DNA from: Candidatus Melainabacteria bacterium
GTDB taxonomy: Bacteria; Cyanobacteriota; Vampirovibrionia; Obscuribacterales; Obscuribacteraceae
DNA: 64,000 nt
Direction of reading: 5' to 3'
Assembly: GCA_003963305.1 (NCBI GenBank)
Contig: RXJR01000015.1
Span: 62,001-126,000, forward strand
Program-made: the position numbers and the translations under genes
Notes under the pieces: generated by a model
Database searches by the model: none
The model's input: the letters and a program-made list of their open reading frames with translations, nothing else
Told to the model about the DNA's origin: nothing
Shown: positions 16,058-25,031 of the stretch, in pieces
How positions within the stretch are numbered: the stretch's first letter is position 1
Layout: each line of letters starts with the position of its first letter

Positions 16058-17285
16058 AACGCACAAAACGAGCCAGAAAAATCATGCTTATTAAGAGAAT
16101 ACAAAGAAGTGCTAATGCTACCCTTAAGGTCAAAATTTCAGCGGCAAAACCGATGATAGGAGGTCCGGCAAGTAAGCCGAAGTAGCCGACCAGCGCAACG
16201 GTTGCAATGGTCGGTCCAGGCTCCATATTTGGTGCATTTCCGGCTGATGTAAAACAAATCGGCACGATATTTGCCACACCCAAACCGATCAATGAAAATC
16301 CACACAAAGCCAAGACCGGGTTTGCGGGAAATATTATGAGACACAATCCGACTAACGCCACTAAACAGCCGTAGCGAACCATTGCAGCTGCACCGAACCT
16401 GGTATTCAACTTATCGCCAAGCAACCGCCCCGCAGTCATTGCCACCGAAAACCCAGCATAGCCGAGAGCGGCAAATCCAGCGTCGGTTTTCAGTGACTGC
16501 TGCAAAAACACTCCGCTCCAGTCGCCCATTGCACCTTCCACGAGAAAACAACAGAACATCATCACACTGAGAGCCAGCAAGAAACTGGAGCTGGATAGAA
16601 GTTTCAGTGTGTCAAGATGCATAGAGCCGCTTACCTTCGCACCAGTCTTGTCTGCAGATGCGGGCAGCAACCAGCCCTTACAAAGAAGTCCGGAAAGCAA
16701 CAAAACCGCTGCTACAGCGGGGAAATGCAGTTCAGGCGAGATTTTCAAAGACGCCATAACCGCCCCCAAACAAGCCCCGGCAATACCGCCGATACTGAAC
16801 AAAGCATGAAATGCCGACATAATAGGTCTCTGGTAAGCACGTTCGACGGCTACAGCATGCGCATTCATAGCTACATCCATCGACCCGGCAAACAAACCAA
16901 GAGCGGCGACTGAAGCTGAAAGACTAGTCAGGTCTGGGGCGTAAGCCGGAAATATCAGGGTGAGGCAGGTAAAAACAAGGGTCCAGACGATTACAGGACG
17001 ACTGCCGAAACGAGCGGAAAGCGCTCCAGCGAACGACATTGCTGCAAGCGCACCGAATGCCATGCTTAACAACGCGATGCCAAGGTTACCGGTGCCGAGA
17101 GCCAACTTGACTTGAATCGCCGGAATGCGCGAGGCCCAGGTGGCAACAACAGCGCCATTGACGAAAAAGACAAAACCTACTGCGGCTCGAGCCCGTGACA
17201 GCTCCGGAGCTTCGCGTGTCGGTGACGACTCAGAAGCGGCGTTACTTGCAGGTAGTGGTTCCGATGACAAAGGTTCCGATGACAA
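16047..17285 (-). CDS. MFS transporter (YbjJ-like)
   Basis: About 412 aa with about 12 membrane helices. The stretch FFVNGAVVATWASRIPAIQ followed by GIALLSMAFGALAAM is typical of the YbjJ/FucP-like MFS group, sugar- or drug-type permeases whose substrate is unassigned. The first about 30 residues are hydrophilic and contain a 15-bp duplication (two copies of LSSEP). The TTG start at 17285 is therefore uncertain, and a start further in is possible. It has no obvious operon partner: the upstream membrane-protein gene ends 46 bases away. Confidence 0.8.
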   Translation of the reverse strand: MSSEPLSSEPLPASNAASESSPTREAPELSRARAAVGFVFFVNGAVVATWASRIPAIQVKLALGTGNLGIALLSMAFGALAAMSFAGALSARFGSRPVIVWTLVFTCLTLIFPAYAPDLTSLSASVAALGLFAGSMDVAMNAHAVAVERAYQRPIMSAFHALFSIGGIAGACLGAVMASLKISPELHFPAVAAVLLLSGLLCKGWLLPASADKTGAKVSGSMHLDTLKLLSSSSFLLALSVMMFCCFLVEGAMGDWSGVFLQQSLKTDAGFAALGYAGFSVAMTAGRLLGDKLNTRFGAAAMVRYGCLVALVGLCLIIFPANPVLALCGFSLIGLGVANIVPICFTSAGNAPNMEPGPTIATVALVGYFGLLAGPPIIGFAAEILTLRVALALLCILLISMIFLARFVRSAP

Positions 17286-17331
17286 AAGATAAGTTCCAGA
17301 AAGAAGCCTATCTTAGCAGATCAATCAGTAA

Positions 17332-17997
17332 TTACTCGTCAAATTTTAGCACCATATCTGGTGCATAAATCGTGGCGATGGCATTGCCAAAGTAATTGGT
17401 AGCAGAGAAAATACTGGCATCGATAACGTTGGCTGCAATCAAATTGACGACAACGGCTACAGCGACGCCTCCGAATGCACTAACCGAGCCTGCCAACACG
17501 TGCCGCTTGCCAAAACTAGAATCTTCGGAGATTTTTATCAGTCCATAAAGTAAGAACGGCACTCCGCAAGCGATTCCCACCACTTCAATAGCATTTGAGA
17601 CTGCCAGCATCAGGGTCTGAACGTTCATCATCGAAAACAGAAACACAACCGGAATGGCGGAGAAAGCAGGATTAACGCTGCGCAGAGAAAACTGAGGAGC
17701 AGCCGACACTAATTTGGATGCTCTGGTGGCGGAGAGATGCTGCTCGAAAAGTTCATTTATCGCAAATGCCAACGCTATAGAGGCGATTAAACAGACAACA
17801 AATTGATTGTGACTACAGATCGAGTAACCGCTTATCATCAACATCGCGGTCGCGGCCATAAGCCCTTTAACAAACGATGAGGCGATGCGCGCCGGTTTCG
17901 ATTTAACAAAACAGTAGTCGAAGTAAAGCCAGTCTGGAGGAGCCTCGGAAAGCTTATAACTGACTGCGGGTACATCGCGCGTTTCGATGATAATCAT
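17332..17997 (-). CDS. Multi-spanning membrane protein, family unknown
   Basis: 221 aa from ATG 17997 (AGGA nine bases upstream); a TTG 12 codons earlier is less likely. Five to six hydrophobic segments are visible: ASSFVKGLMAATAMLMISGY, then QFVVCLIASIALAFAI, AIPVVFLFSMMNV, VVGIACGVPFLLYGL and VSAFGGVAVAVVVNLIA. I recognise no family. The last ten residues (APDMVLKFDE) are encoded by one of the CACCA-N4-YGGTG palindromes, so the repeat forms part of the reading frame. Confidence 0.6.
   Translation of the reverse strand: MIIIETRDVPAVSYKLSEAPPDWLYFDYCFVKSKPARIASSFVKGLMAATAMLMISGYSICSHNQFVVCLIASIALAFAINELFEQHLSATRASKLVSAAPQFSLRSVNPAFSAIPVVFLFSMMNVQTLMLAVSNAIEVVGIACGVPFLLYGLIKISEDSSFGKRHVLAGSVSAFGGVAVAVVVNLIAANVIDASIFSATNYFGNAIATIYAPDMVLKFDE
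17350..17363. repeat. CACCA-N4-YGGTG palindrome, copy 1
   Basis: CACCATATCTGGTG, extended to GCACC...GGTGC. It lies inside the last codons of the membrane-protein gene, about 15 bases before its stop. It is a perfect five-base-arm copy. Confidence 0.6.
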
Positions 17998-18273
17998 TGA
18001 TAATAGTCCTGCAGGACAAGAGACAGCCCGCAACCAACCGACCAGTTCGCTTAATTGAACTGGACAAGCGAAAAAGACCTTGCGGCCACGCTCAGTTTTT
18101 TGAATTTAGTAAGTGCTTCCAAACCCAGGAAAAGCCCTGAGAATGATAACTCTAGCGGAATGACCACCCGCTGTCAAGTTGAAACAATACATCCAGCAGA
18201 TGCAAAATCATTGCTGGGCGTCCATAATGTATGAATCTGATGAAATGGTTCCTGAAAGCACGCTTGAGTACCA

Positions 18274-18831
18274 ATGCAGACGCCCCTGGATAAACAGTCC
18301 CGCCCAATGAAACTGCTTGCCGCAGTTGATCTGCACGATTTGGCGCTGCGAAATTCAAGCTTGCCAGGGTCGAGTGGATACTTGCCTCAACACGGCATCA
18401 TTAATGTCTTTGTCAGTCATTACATCGAGCAATGTCAATCGAAGGACAGGACGTGTTTCAAGATAATCTGGACACATGGGAATGCGCTCGCACCACATGT
18501 GACACCAACAGGCGAGGAGACAACAGCCGCTTCATCACAGCCGACTCCTCGGATTATGACTGGAATCTCCAATCTCTCAATCACCACAGATACTCACCCC
18601 CGCATCGAAGAGGCGAAGGCAATCTGCGCGTTTTCCTCGAACGGCATAACATATAACGAAGCAAGAGCAAATGATGACTGTTATTCGCATCTTATCGCCC
18701 AGGCACACAAATGGCGTCTACTCCTGCGCATCAGTGATGAGCAAACCGATTATCTAATCTTGATTCACGAGGATGACCCGGCTCAAGAGCAGTTAGAAAA
18801 AGCATGGCTCGTGCGTTTTAAAAGGGAATAG
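18274..18831 (+). CDS. YwqG/DUF1963-like protein, probably 5'-truncated or frameshifted
   Basis: 185 aa. The segment RPMKLLAAVDLHDLAL, then LPQHGIINVFVS, resembles the DUF1963 core, and the end (HKWRLLLRISDE ... LILIHEDD) its C-terminal half. The usual family start is missing, no ribosome site precedes ATG 18274, and an in-frame TGA sits at 18265. In another frame the bases just upstream read VPESTLEYQCRRP, which would continue sensibly into PLDKQ with a small shift at the CCCC run near 18282. I read it as a decayed gene, though a short functional version cannot be excluded. Confidence 0.45.
   Translation: MQTPLDKQSRPMKLLAAVDLHDLALRNSSLPGSSGYLPQHGIINVFVSHYIEQCQSKDRTCFKIIWTHGNALAPHVTPTGEETTAASSQPTPRIMTGISNLSITTDTHPRIEEAKAICAFSSNGITYNEARANDDCYSHLIAQAHKWRLLLRISDEQTDYLILIHEDDPAQEQLEKAWLVRFKRE
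18491..18504. repeat. CACCA-N4 palindrome, degenerate copy 2
   Basis: CACCACATGTGACA, with perfect inner palindrome CACATGTG. It is very like the copy at 31501 (GCACCACATG then Y, then GACACC). It lies inside the damaged YwqG-like gene. Confidence 0.5.
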
Positions 18832-18871
18832 CTAAATTGGAAACGGCGACCGAACCCGCGGAACACTCATA

Positions 18872-20116
18872 ATGCATAACACCCGTCAAATTCTCTCTGC
18901 CACTCTTCTAGCGTGTCTGCTCGGCTTTGCGCCTGCCGCACACGCAGACGCAGCGCTGAATGAGGGCATCGCTTGCTACAACAAACACGACTACAAGAAA
19001 GCAATTGAATTGCTCACCAGGTCTGCAAATGCCAATCCTGGGCTTCCCACGCCGCTCTATTACCAGGCTCTAGCCTACTCGCAGCTTGGTGATGCGCAGA
19101 AAGCGAAATATTTGTACTCAGTCATCGCCCGCAAATTCCCGGAGTCTGAGGAAGCTAAAAATGCAAACATCTATCTAGCTAGAGTCAACAATGTTGGTGC
19201 GGCTACGACAGCCGGAGCGGCGACCTCCAGCCAGGCGGCGCAGCGCTCCAGAGCCTCCACAGCTGCAACTGCGCCCATGGGCGACATGACCACTTTCGCC
19301 GCTGCCAACGCAACCAGCGAAGATCTGAGCAAGTTGCCTGATACAGGCAGTGTGCCGTTTACACGAGGTTCAGGCGGACACTTGTTCGTTGACACACAAA
19401 TAAACGGGCGCACTGTAAAAATGATGTTTGATACCGGTGCCTCTACCTGCTTGATCGGCAAAAATCAGTTAGAAGCAGCCGGAGTGATGGACAATGTGAT
19501 CAAAGGACAGCACACCCAGATGGGCGGTGTCGGGAGTGCTACCAACTCTGCCGCTCCGATGATCGTTGACTTGCGAGTCGCCGGTATCCAACGACGCATG
19601 CCTATCATGGTGCAAGACAGGTTCGATCTGCCACCACTGCTGGGGCAGACTTTCTATAACGGCTATCAGTACGACATCGATAACCAGGCGGGCGTCATTC
19701 GCTTCACAAAGAAAAGCGCCGCTCGCAACAACATGGGTTACGACGCTATCGAAATTCCTTTCCAAACAGTAGGCAACAATCTCGTCGTTACAGCCCAGAT
19801 AAATGGTCACCAGTGCCCCATGTATTTCGACACTGGCGCAGCAATGAATTGCTTCGCTATGCAGACGTTCCTGGCGATGGGGCTATCTATTCCTTCTGAT
19901 GCTTCGATGGCTATGGTAGGTGGCGTGGGCGGTTCTGCACCAGCGTACAGTTTCAATGTCAGATCGATGAAACTGGGTTCCATGGAAAAGAACAACATTC
20001 CAGTCTACGTTATGCTCTCAGGCGGACCACCGCTGCCGCTTCTTGGCCAGCCCTTCCTGCATGATCGACGCTTCGTCATCGACAACGACAAAAAAGTGAT
20101 TCGATTTTCTAGATAG
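18872..20116 (+). CDS. Secreted TPR protein with two retropepsin-like aspartyl protease domains
   Basis: 414 aa. Signal peptide 1-25 (ending AHADA) is followed by TPRs (about 27-105, EGIACYNKHDYKKAIELL), an Ala/Thr-rich linker, and two clan-AA domains. Domain A (about 160-280) has MMFDTGAST with Asp187 and LLGQTF at 256-261. Domain B (about 290-412) has MYFDTGAAM with Asp320 and LLGQPF at 390-395. Retropepsins act as dimers with one Asp each, so two complete half-sites in one chain suggest an intramolecular, pepsin-like active site. It should work in the periplasm or outside the cell. The substrate is unknown. Confidence 0.85.
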   Translation: MHNTRQILSATLLACLLGFAPAAHADAALNEGIACYNKHDYKKAIELLTRSANANPGLPTPLYYQALAYSQLGDAQKAKYLYSVIARKFPESEEAKNANIYLARVNNVGAATTAGAATSSQAAQRSRASTAATAPMGDMTTFAAANATSEDLSKLPDTGSVPFTRGSGGHLFVDTQINGRTVKMMFDTGASTCLIGKNQLEAAGVMDNVIKGQHTQMGGVGSATNSAAPMIVDLRVAGIQRRMPIMVQDRFDLPPLLGQTFYNGYQYDIDNQAGVIRFTKKSAARNNMGYDAIEIPFQTVGNNLVVTAQINGHQCPMYFDTGAAMNCFAMQTFLAMGLSIPSDASMAMVGGVGGSAPAYSFNVRSMKLGSMEKNNIPVYVMLSGGPPLPLLGQPFLHDRRFVIDNDKKVIRFSR

Positions 20117-20122
20117 TTCTAC

Positions 20123-20770
20123 TTACCGTCCGGCTCCACTCGAAACTGGTCCGGTCGGAATTTGTCCCTTTTGATAGTCAGGGTTGGTCATCAGCTCTTG
20201 TCCCACGTCTCTCCACTGGGGCAAAATATGACCAGATTGGCCCGAGAAGAACTGCTGATAGGTTTCGCCGGGCGCCATGTAACCCATTACTTGCGCGGTA
20301 TTAGGATTTCTGACCTGCACCCAGTCGGGACCGATGGGATATTGCGGATTGCCTTCGGGCGCATTAGCCGGGTTTTGCGGATTGCCTGCCGCATCCATCT
20401 GAGCGCCGGGACCACCCAGTCTCGGGTTGCCGCCGTTGTGCCCAGCTTGACTCCACTCTGCTCCGAGGAACTCATCATTGCCCCAGGCAGATGGCAAATA
20501 GCTGCCGTGCCCTGTCGTCAAACCTGCATCACGTCTATCGAAAATGCCGCTGTTGATGCGGTTCTCATACACAAACTCGGAAAACGGAGGCGGTCCTTCA
20601 TGACCTTCATCTCCATAGATATTTTCAGCTTGACCTGCAGCCTGCCTGACAAAACTGTCGGTGCTGGTAGGAGGCAATCCCTTGCTATTTAGTTGTGCCA
20701 TGGCCGGCGTCACAAGCGCCACAGTCAGACAGAGGCAGAAGAGAAGCTTGGCAGGCAATGTCTTATTCAT
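20123..20770 (-). CDS. Secreted Gly/Pro/Asn-rich hypothetical protein, 215 aa
   Basis: Starts at ATG 20770 with GAAGG upstream. A signal peptide (MNKTLPAKLLFCLCLTVALV, cleavage near AMA-QL) precedes a mature part with little predicted regular structure, rich in Gly, Pro, Asn and aromatic residues (GNPRLGGPGAQM, GNPQNPANAPEGNPQYP). No family is recognised. It ends six bases from the convergent protease gene. The extended composition suggests an exported, flexible surface or matrix protein. Confidence 0.6.
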   Translation of the reverse strand: MNKTLPAKLLFCLCLTVALVTPAMAQLNSKGLPPTSTDSFVRQAAGQAENIYGDEGHEGPPPFSEFVYENRINSGIFDRRDAGLTTGHGSYLPSAWGNDEFLGAEWSQAGHNGGNPRLGGPGAQMDAAGNPQNPANAPEGNPQYPIGPDWVQVRNPNTAQVMGYMAPGETYQQFFSGQSGHILPQWRDVGQELMTNPDYQKGQIPTGPVSSGAGR

Positions 20771-20797
20771 TTGCACCTTCGCAGGAAATTAGAATGA

Positions 20798-20811
20798 CAC
20801 CATGTCTGGTG
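20798..20811. repeat. CACCA-N4-YGGTG palindrome, copy 3
   Basis: CACCATGTCTGGTG, a perfect copy 28 bases upstream of the 20770 start. It is the clearest copy located at a gene 5' side. Confidence 0.6.
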
Positions 20812-20822
20812 ATTCGTACCGC

Positions 20823-20842
20823 CAACCTGAAAAGCCAGGTTG
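20823..20842. repeat. Hairpin in the divergent 20770/21017 intergenic region
   Basis: CAACCTG and CAGGTTG pair around a six-base loop. A second, longer-range pair, GCTCAAC (20851-20857) with GTTGAGC (20890-20896), follows, next to a TATATATA stretch at about 20899-20906. Together they occupy the promoter region shared by the secreted-protein gene and ackA. No clean -35/-10 pair was found. Confidence 0.35.
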
Positions 20843-21016
20843 CAGATACAGCTCAACGGTCAACTAATAAACTGAAAAGGCTGGTAATTGTTGAGCGTAT
20901 ATATATTGAAGGAAAAACCATTAAATGTCAAGTGAGAATGCCATTTTACGGGCACTACGCCGCCCAGGCGTCACATGATACCCTGAGGTTGCCGCACCAG
21001 GGAATCAGGAATTTCA

Positions 21017-22162
21017 ATGAACATCGTCGTGGTCAATTCTGGCTCCAGCAGCCTAAAAATGTCCATGTTTCAGACAAATGACGGTTCTGTGCCTCAACAG
21101 ACAGCCTGGGACCACGAACAAGACCTCGACTGGCAAACAGAGAGCGCCAGCGAAATCGATCATAAAATTGAATCGACGCTGTCTGAGATCTGGAGCGGCA
21201 CAAACCAAGTTTTACGAGGTCCGGAGGAAGTCGGCTTCGTCGGGCACCGCATTGTTCACGGTGGTTCACTTTATTCATCGCCCGTAGAGTTAAAGCCCGC
21301 GGTCGTACAAAACCTCGAGCAGTTGAACGAATTTGCGCCTTTGCACAATCCAATCAACCTCAAAGCGCTGCACTCCGTGCAGAGAATTCTGCCGAAAGCA
21401 AGGCACATAGCAGTTTTTGACACTGCCTTTCACGCCACCTTACCAGAGGAAGCGGCTGTCTATCCAGGTCCCTATTCCTGGTACAAAGACCTGAAGATCA
21501 AAAAATACGGATTCCACGGGATCAGCCACAAGTATTGCAGTGAAAAGGCTGCCGCTATCCTGGGACGCAAAGATCTGCGCCTCGTCTCCTGTCACCTCGG
21601 TGGTGGATGTTCACTGGCCGCAGTACTGAACGGAATCAGCGTCGAGACCACTATGGGCTTCACGCCTCTGGACGGCTTGATGATGCGCTCGCGCAGCGGC
21701 GCCGTGGACCCAGGCATACTGATCTATCTATTGAAAAACCACAAGTATTCAGTCGAGGACCTCGATCATGTCCTCAACAAAGAGTCGGGAATGAAAGGCA
21801 TCTTCGAAAAGTCAGCCGACTTGAGAGACATCGTCAAAGCGCTAGGTGAGGGCGATATCCGCGCGCAATTGACTTTTGATATGTTCACGCACCGGCTGGC
21901 TGCCAGTGTAGCCGCCATGGTGCCGGCATTGGGCGGAATTGACACGCTCCTTTTCACAGGCGGAATTGGCGAACACAGTGCTCAGGTGCGCGCCGCCGTC
22001 TGTGAGAAACTCTCATTTTTCAACCTGCACCTGAACGCCGTGCTCAACGAAAAACATCCTGCCGATGTCGACATATCTTCAGCAAATTCGGCGGTGCGAA
22101 TTCTAGTTGTGAAAGCCAGAGAAGATTGGCAAATTGCCAGCGAATGTGCGGCATTCTCATAA
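21017..22162 (+). CDS. ackA: Acetate kinase
   Basis: 381 aa. Diagnostic segments are VVNSGSSSLKMSMF at the start, GHRIVHGG, FDTAFHATLPEEA, KKYGFHGISHKYCS, CHLGGGCSLAAV, TTMGFTPLDGLMMRSRSG and FTGGIGEHS. These include the phosphate-binding and catalytic Asn, Arg, Asp and Glu positions of the ASKHA-fold enzyme. It interconverts acetate + ATP and acetyl phosphate + ADP. Phosphotransacetylase is not adjacent. It is slightly shorter than the usual 395-400 aa but appears complete. With a PPi-type phosphofructokinase nearby, it fits a partly fermentative metabolism (inference). Confidence 0.95.
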   Translation: MNIVVVNSGSSSLKMSMFQTNDGSVPQQTAWDHEQDLDWQTESASEIDHKIESTLSEIWSGTNQVLRGPEEVGFVGHRIVHGGSLYSSPVELKPAVVQNLEQLNEFAPLHNPINLKALHSVQRILPKARHIAVFDTAFHATLPEEAAVYPGPYSWYKDLKIKKYGFHGISHKYCSEKAAAILGRKDLRLVSCHLGGGCSLAAVLNGISVETTMGFTPLDGLMMRSRSGAVDPGILIYLLKNHKYSVEDLDHVLNKESGMKGIFEKSADLRDIVKALGEGDIRAQLTFDMFTHRLAASVAAMVPALGGIDTLLFTGGIGEHSAQVRAAVCEKLSFFNLHLNAVLNEKHPADVDISSANSAVRILVVKAREDWQIASECAAFS

Positions 22163-22295
22163 ATCGTCTTTTCAAAACTAAAAAAGTGCACGATCTTTTT
22201 CGGTAATCAATTTCTGAGAAATTAAAGCCACCCTTTGGTCACAACTTCCTCCTAAATTAAAGTCATGGACTGGCGAACGAACGAGGAGAAATCGC

Positions 22296-22553
22296 ATGAG
22301 CGTGATGCTTCCAGCATTTTTTGGACAACAAGCAGCAGTTACCAAATATGAGCTTTCCGACTTCGCTGGAGAAAACTCGACTCGTCTGGTCGATGGCACT
22401 CAGATGAAGCTGAATGATGATGGTCGTGTCAGTCAAATTCAGTATGCCAGTGGTGCGACAGTGCGCCGTCATCAGAGTTATGTGCTCGTGCGCTCAAGCA
22501 ATTCCAGTTACTGGTTCGGCGATGCCAACGGTCGCTGGTACCCGATCGACTAA
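22296..22553 (+). CDS. Small soluble hypothetical protein, 85 aa
   Basis: ATG 22296 follows GAGGAGAAA at ideal spacing, so expression is credible. The product has beta-strand character (TRLVDGTQMKLNDDGRVSQI, SYVLVRSSNSSYWFGDANG, WYPID at the end), reminiscent of a small beta-sheet repeat such as a YD/WG-like module. It has no signal peptide and no recognised family. It converges on the proline-rich MshEN-like gene, with a palindrome between the stops. Confidence 0.6.
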   Translation: MSVMLPAFFGQQAAVTKYELSDFAGENSTRLVDGTQMKLNDDGRVSQIQYASGATVRRHQSYVLVRSSNSSYWFGDANGRWYPID

Positions 22554-22582
22554 TACAGCACAGATACGAATAAAGGTTTAAG

Positions 22583-22596
22583 CACCGAATGTGGTG
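22583..22596. repeat. CACCA-N4-YGGTG palindrome, copy 4
   Basis: CACCGAATGTGGTG, with outer G/C making GCACC...GGTGC. It lies between convergent genes, ending three bases before the stop of the proline-rich gene at 22600. Confidence 0.6.
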
Positions 22597-22599
22597 CGA

Positions 22600-23949
22600 C
22601 TACTGGAACAGATCCTTGCGCAGCTTGCGTGGATTTTGCCAGCCCATTTCGTCAAGGGCAGTGTCGAAATCGACGCGACTGCGACTGCAGTAGTTCAAAG
22701 CGATGATGCATTGTTCCAACTTCAAGAAGCCTTCTCGAATCATGGGCAGACAAATCACGGCCGCATCAAAGGTCTGTTTATCGAGCTTTCCAGCCGCCTG
22801 CAAAAGTTGAGCGATATCACCGCCGACTTTTGACCGTGTGGCAGCAGCAGCGTTCAAATCGCTTTGCGTTAACAAACCGGCTTTCACCAGCAAATCGAAC
22901 GCGGCCTTCGCCTGCGCTCCACTATGTGGTCGTACTTCGTTCGGCTTTTTCTTTTGCACTTCAGGCAATACGACCGAATCAAAATCAGTCAGATACTCAC
23001 CGATTGCCTGTCCCTTCGAGTGAAACTTGAAAAGCCCCTTAGCTGCTTGTTCAGGCGTACAAAGTCCCTCTTCGACCAGAGTTTGAAGTTTCAAAGCCGC
23101 ATCGAGTGTCAGTTCAGAGATCAATGTTGATTCCAGAAGCAGCTTCCCAAGCTGAATTTTGGCTCGTTTGGAGACAAGATTGTAGTCAACCGGCAGCTTA
23201 GCAGTAGGAGCGCTACCGCCAGCTAAAGACGAAGATTCCTGGGGAGCCTGAGGCGGAGGAGCCTGTGGGGGAGCGCCGGCAGGAGGATAAATTTGCCCCG
23301 GAGGATACGAGGTGCCCGGTGGTTGCTGCTGCGGGTAGTTGGCAGGTGGCTGACCTTGAGGCGGGTATGGCCAACCAGGTGGTGGCATCGCCGGATAGGG
23401 CTGACCCGGGTAGTAAGGCGGATAGCCATATTGAGCAGCCATATTCGGGTCCATAGGCGGATAAGCCATGTTCGGGTCCATCGGAGGATAGCCCGGCATC
23501 GGATACATCGGAGGATAGTAGCCAGGTGGAGGCATCTGCGGCGCGACCGGCTCCGGAGGTGGCGGCGGCGGTGGCGGCGGTGGTGGAGGGGGTGGCGGCG
23601 GCTCAGCAGCTGCCTTGGGAATAGGGTCACCCATCGTCGACATACAGACAACGTCATACATTATCGGAATATCGCCCGGAGCATACGGATTAGCCCAGTG
23701 CAACTTGGATTCTTGACCATACTGCTCATAAAGCGACCAGATCGGACCGTCGCCGTTAGACTGCCATTCGACGCCCAATATCCACAACTGCATGGGCTTA
23801 TTGCCCTGCCACGGCAATTCGACCAGGCATCCGCGACGCCCTTTAGCTTCATTGAGCTGGGCTTCTACGGTATAGAGGGAAGGCAGCTTAGACTCGATAT
23901 CGAGTCTCAAACGGTTAGTATTTCTTTGCTCAGGCTTCGGTTTGTACAT
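22600..23949 (-). CDS. Proline-rich protein with N-terminal conserved domain and MshEN-like repeats (paralogue A)
   Basis: 449 aa from ATG 23949. The order is a conserved beta-rich domain (about 10-110, with GCLVELPW, GPIWSLYE, YDVVC), a polyproline run of 16 prolines near 120, a Tyr/Pro/Gly/Met-rich linker (repeats like YPPMDPNM), and a C-terminal 190 residues with two helical units such as IQLGKLLLES and LDAALKLQTLVEEG. Those units resemble MshEN domains, which bind c-di-GMP in some type II secretion and pilus ATPases. The same architecture recurs at 53335-54945. No ATPase domain is present. Function is unknown, with surface or scaffold signalling as inference. Confidence 0.65.
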   Translation of the reverse strand: MYKPKPEQRNTNRLRLDIESKLPSLYTVEAQLNEAKGRRGCLVELPWQGNKPMQLWILGVEWQSNGDGPIWSLYEQYGQESKLHWANPYAPGDIPIMYDVVCMSTMGDPIPKAAAEPPPPPPPPPPPPPPPPEPVAPQMPPPGYYPPMYPMPGYPPMDPNMAYPPMDPNMAAQYGYPPYYPGQPYPAMPPPGWPYPPQGQPPANYPQQQPPGTSYPPGQIYPPAGAPPQAPPPQAPQESSSLAGGSAPTAKLPVDYNLVSKRAKIQLGKLLLESTLISELTLDAALKLQTLVEEGLCTPEQAAKGLFKFHSKGQAIGEYLTDFDSVVLPEVQKKKPNEVRPHSGAQAKAAFDLLVKAGLLTQSDLNAAAATRSKVGGDIAQLLQAAGKLDKQTFDAAVICLPMIREGFLKLEQCIIALNYCSRSRVDFDTALDEMGWQNPRKLRKDLFQ

Positions 23950-24146
23950 GGGCGGCTCGTTTGACTCCGGTTATTTTATTCCCGGAGAACTGACACAGTA
24001 GCATCATCGCATATTAACGTTGACACAGTTTCGCTCAACATTGCCAAGATGATCGTAAAATATGGCTGTCCAATAATATCTTGCCCGCAACTGGTATGTG
24101 CAAACGCAGCCCGGTTGGCGCACAACTGCCACATCATGAGGGAATT

Positions 24147-25031
24147 ATGACCAGTCATCTGCTCGTTTGCAGTCAGCTACCAGACGACGAGAACGGCGTT
24201 ATCACAAGAGTAACCGCCGAAAGTGCAGGCTGGGAATTTCTCAACATGGAGGCGCGTCGCCTCGGTAAAGGCCAGACATGGAAACATCAGACCGACAGCA
24301 ACGAACTTGTGCTGGTCATACTAGGAGGACGTATAAATGTACGTTCGAATCGCGGTGACTGGCTAAACATCGGGCGAAGAGCAAACGTATTCGACGGTAT
24401 GCCAAACGCTCTTTATCTGCCGCGGGAGACTGAATTTGAGGTGCAGTCTCTGACTGAACATACTGAAATTGCGGCAGCCTGGACGGCGACCGACCAGGAG
24501 CATCCGGCACGACTGATTACTGCAGACCAGTCCAAAATCGAAATTCGAGGCGGTGGCAACGCCACCAGGCAGATAAACAGCATCATTGAGCCCGGGTTCG
24601 ATTGTCATCGTCTTGTCTGCGTCGAAGTGTATACGCCAGGCGGCAACTGGAGCAGTTATCCGCCTCACAAACATGACGTTCATAAGGAAGAGCAAGGAAA
24701 GCTACTGGAAGCAGATCTCGAAGAGATTTACTTCTACAAGTTCAATCGTCCAGAAGCTTTTGCTTATCAAAGAGTCTATACAGACGACCGTTCACTCGAT
24801 GAATCGATTGCGGCATCGAACAATGACATTGTGTTGATACCAGAAGGTTATCATCCAGTTTCTGCGGCTTATGGCTACGATTGCTACTACCTGAACTTTC
24901 TAGCGGGCTCAGCACAGTCGCTTGCTGCTACTGATGATCCGGCGCATGCCTGGACACGAGAGACCTGGCACGCAAGAGATCCACGTCTGCCCCTCGTCAC
25001 ACATGCGATGGAAGAGATGGTCCTCTCATGA
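24147..25031 (+). CDS. iolB: 5-deoxy-glucuronate isomerase
   Basis: 294 aa from ATG 24147 with GAGGGA upstream; the open frame reaches further back but without a ribosome site. IolB features include the cupin core with SYPPHKHDVHKEE (metal-binding His and Glu), EEIYFYKFNRPE and VLIPEGYHPVSAAYGYDCYYLNFLAG. It converts 5-deoxy-glucuronate to 2-deoxy-5-keto-gluconate in myo-inositol breakdown. It is the first gene of a six-gene iol operon and overlaps iolC by four bases (ATGA). Confidence 0.93.
   Translation: MTSHLLVCSQLPDDENGVITRVTAESAGWEFLNMEARRLGKGQTWKHQTDSNELVLVILGGRINVRSNRGDWLNIGRRANVFDGMPNALYLPRETEFEVQSLTEHTEIAAAWTATDQEHPARLITADQSKIEIRGGGNATRQINSIIEPGFDCHRLVCVEVYTPGGNWSSYPPHKHDVHKEEQGKLLEADLEEIYFYKFNRPEAFAYQRVYTDDRSLDESIAASNNDIVLIPEGYHPVSAAYGYDCYYLNFLAGSAQSLAATDDPAHAWTRETWHARDPRLPLVTHAMEEMVLS

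Noticed and set aside
23293-23964. Long plus-strand open frame (223 aa) opposite the proline-rich gene
   Set aside because: It is an Arg/Trp/His-rich shadow of the proline/glycine-rich coding strand, with no ribosome site.
24020-24079. Possible iol promoter (TTGACA at 24020, TTGCCA at 24041, TAAAAT at 24056, TAATAT at 24074)
   Set aside because: No pair has 16-18 bp spacing, so no promoter is claimed.
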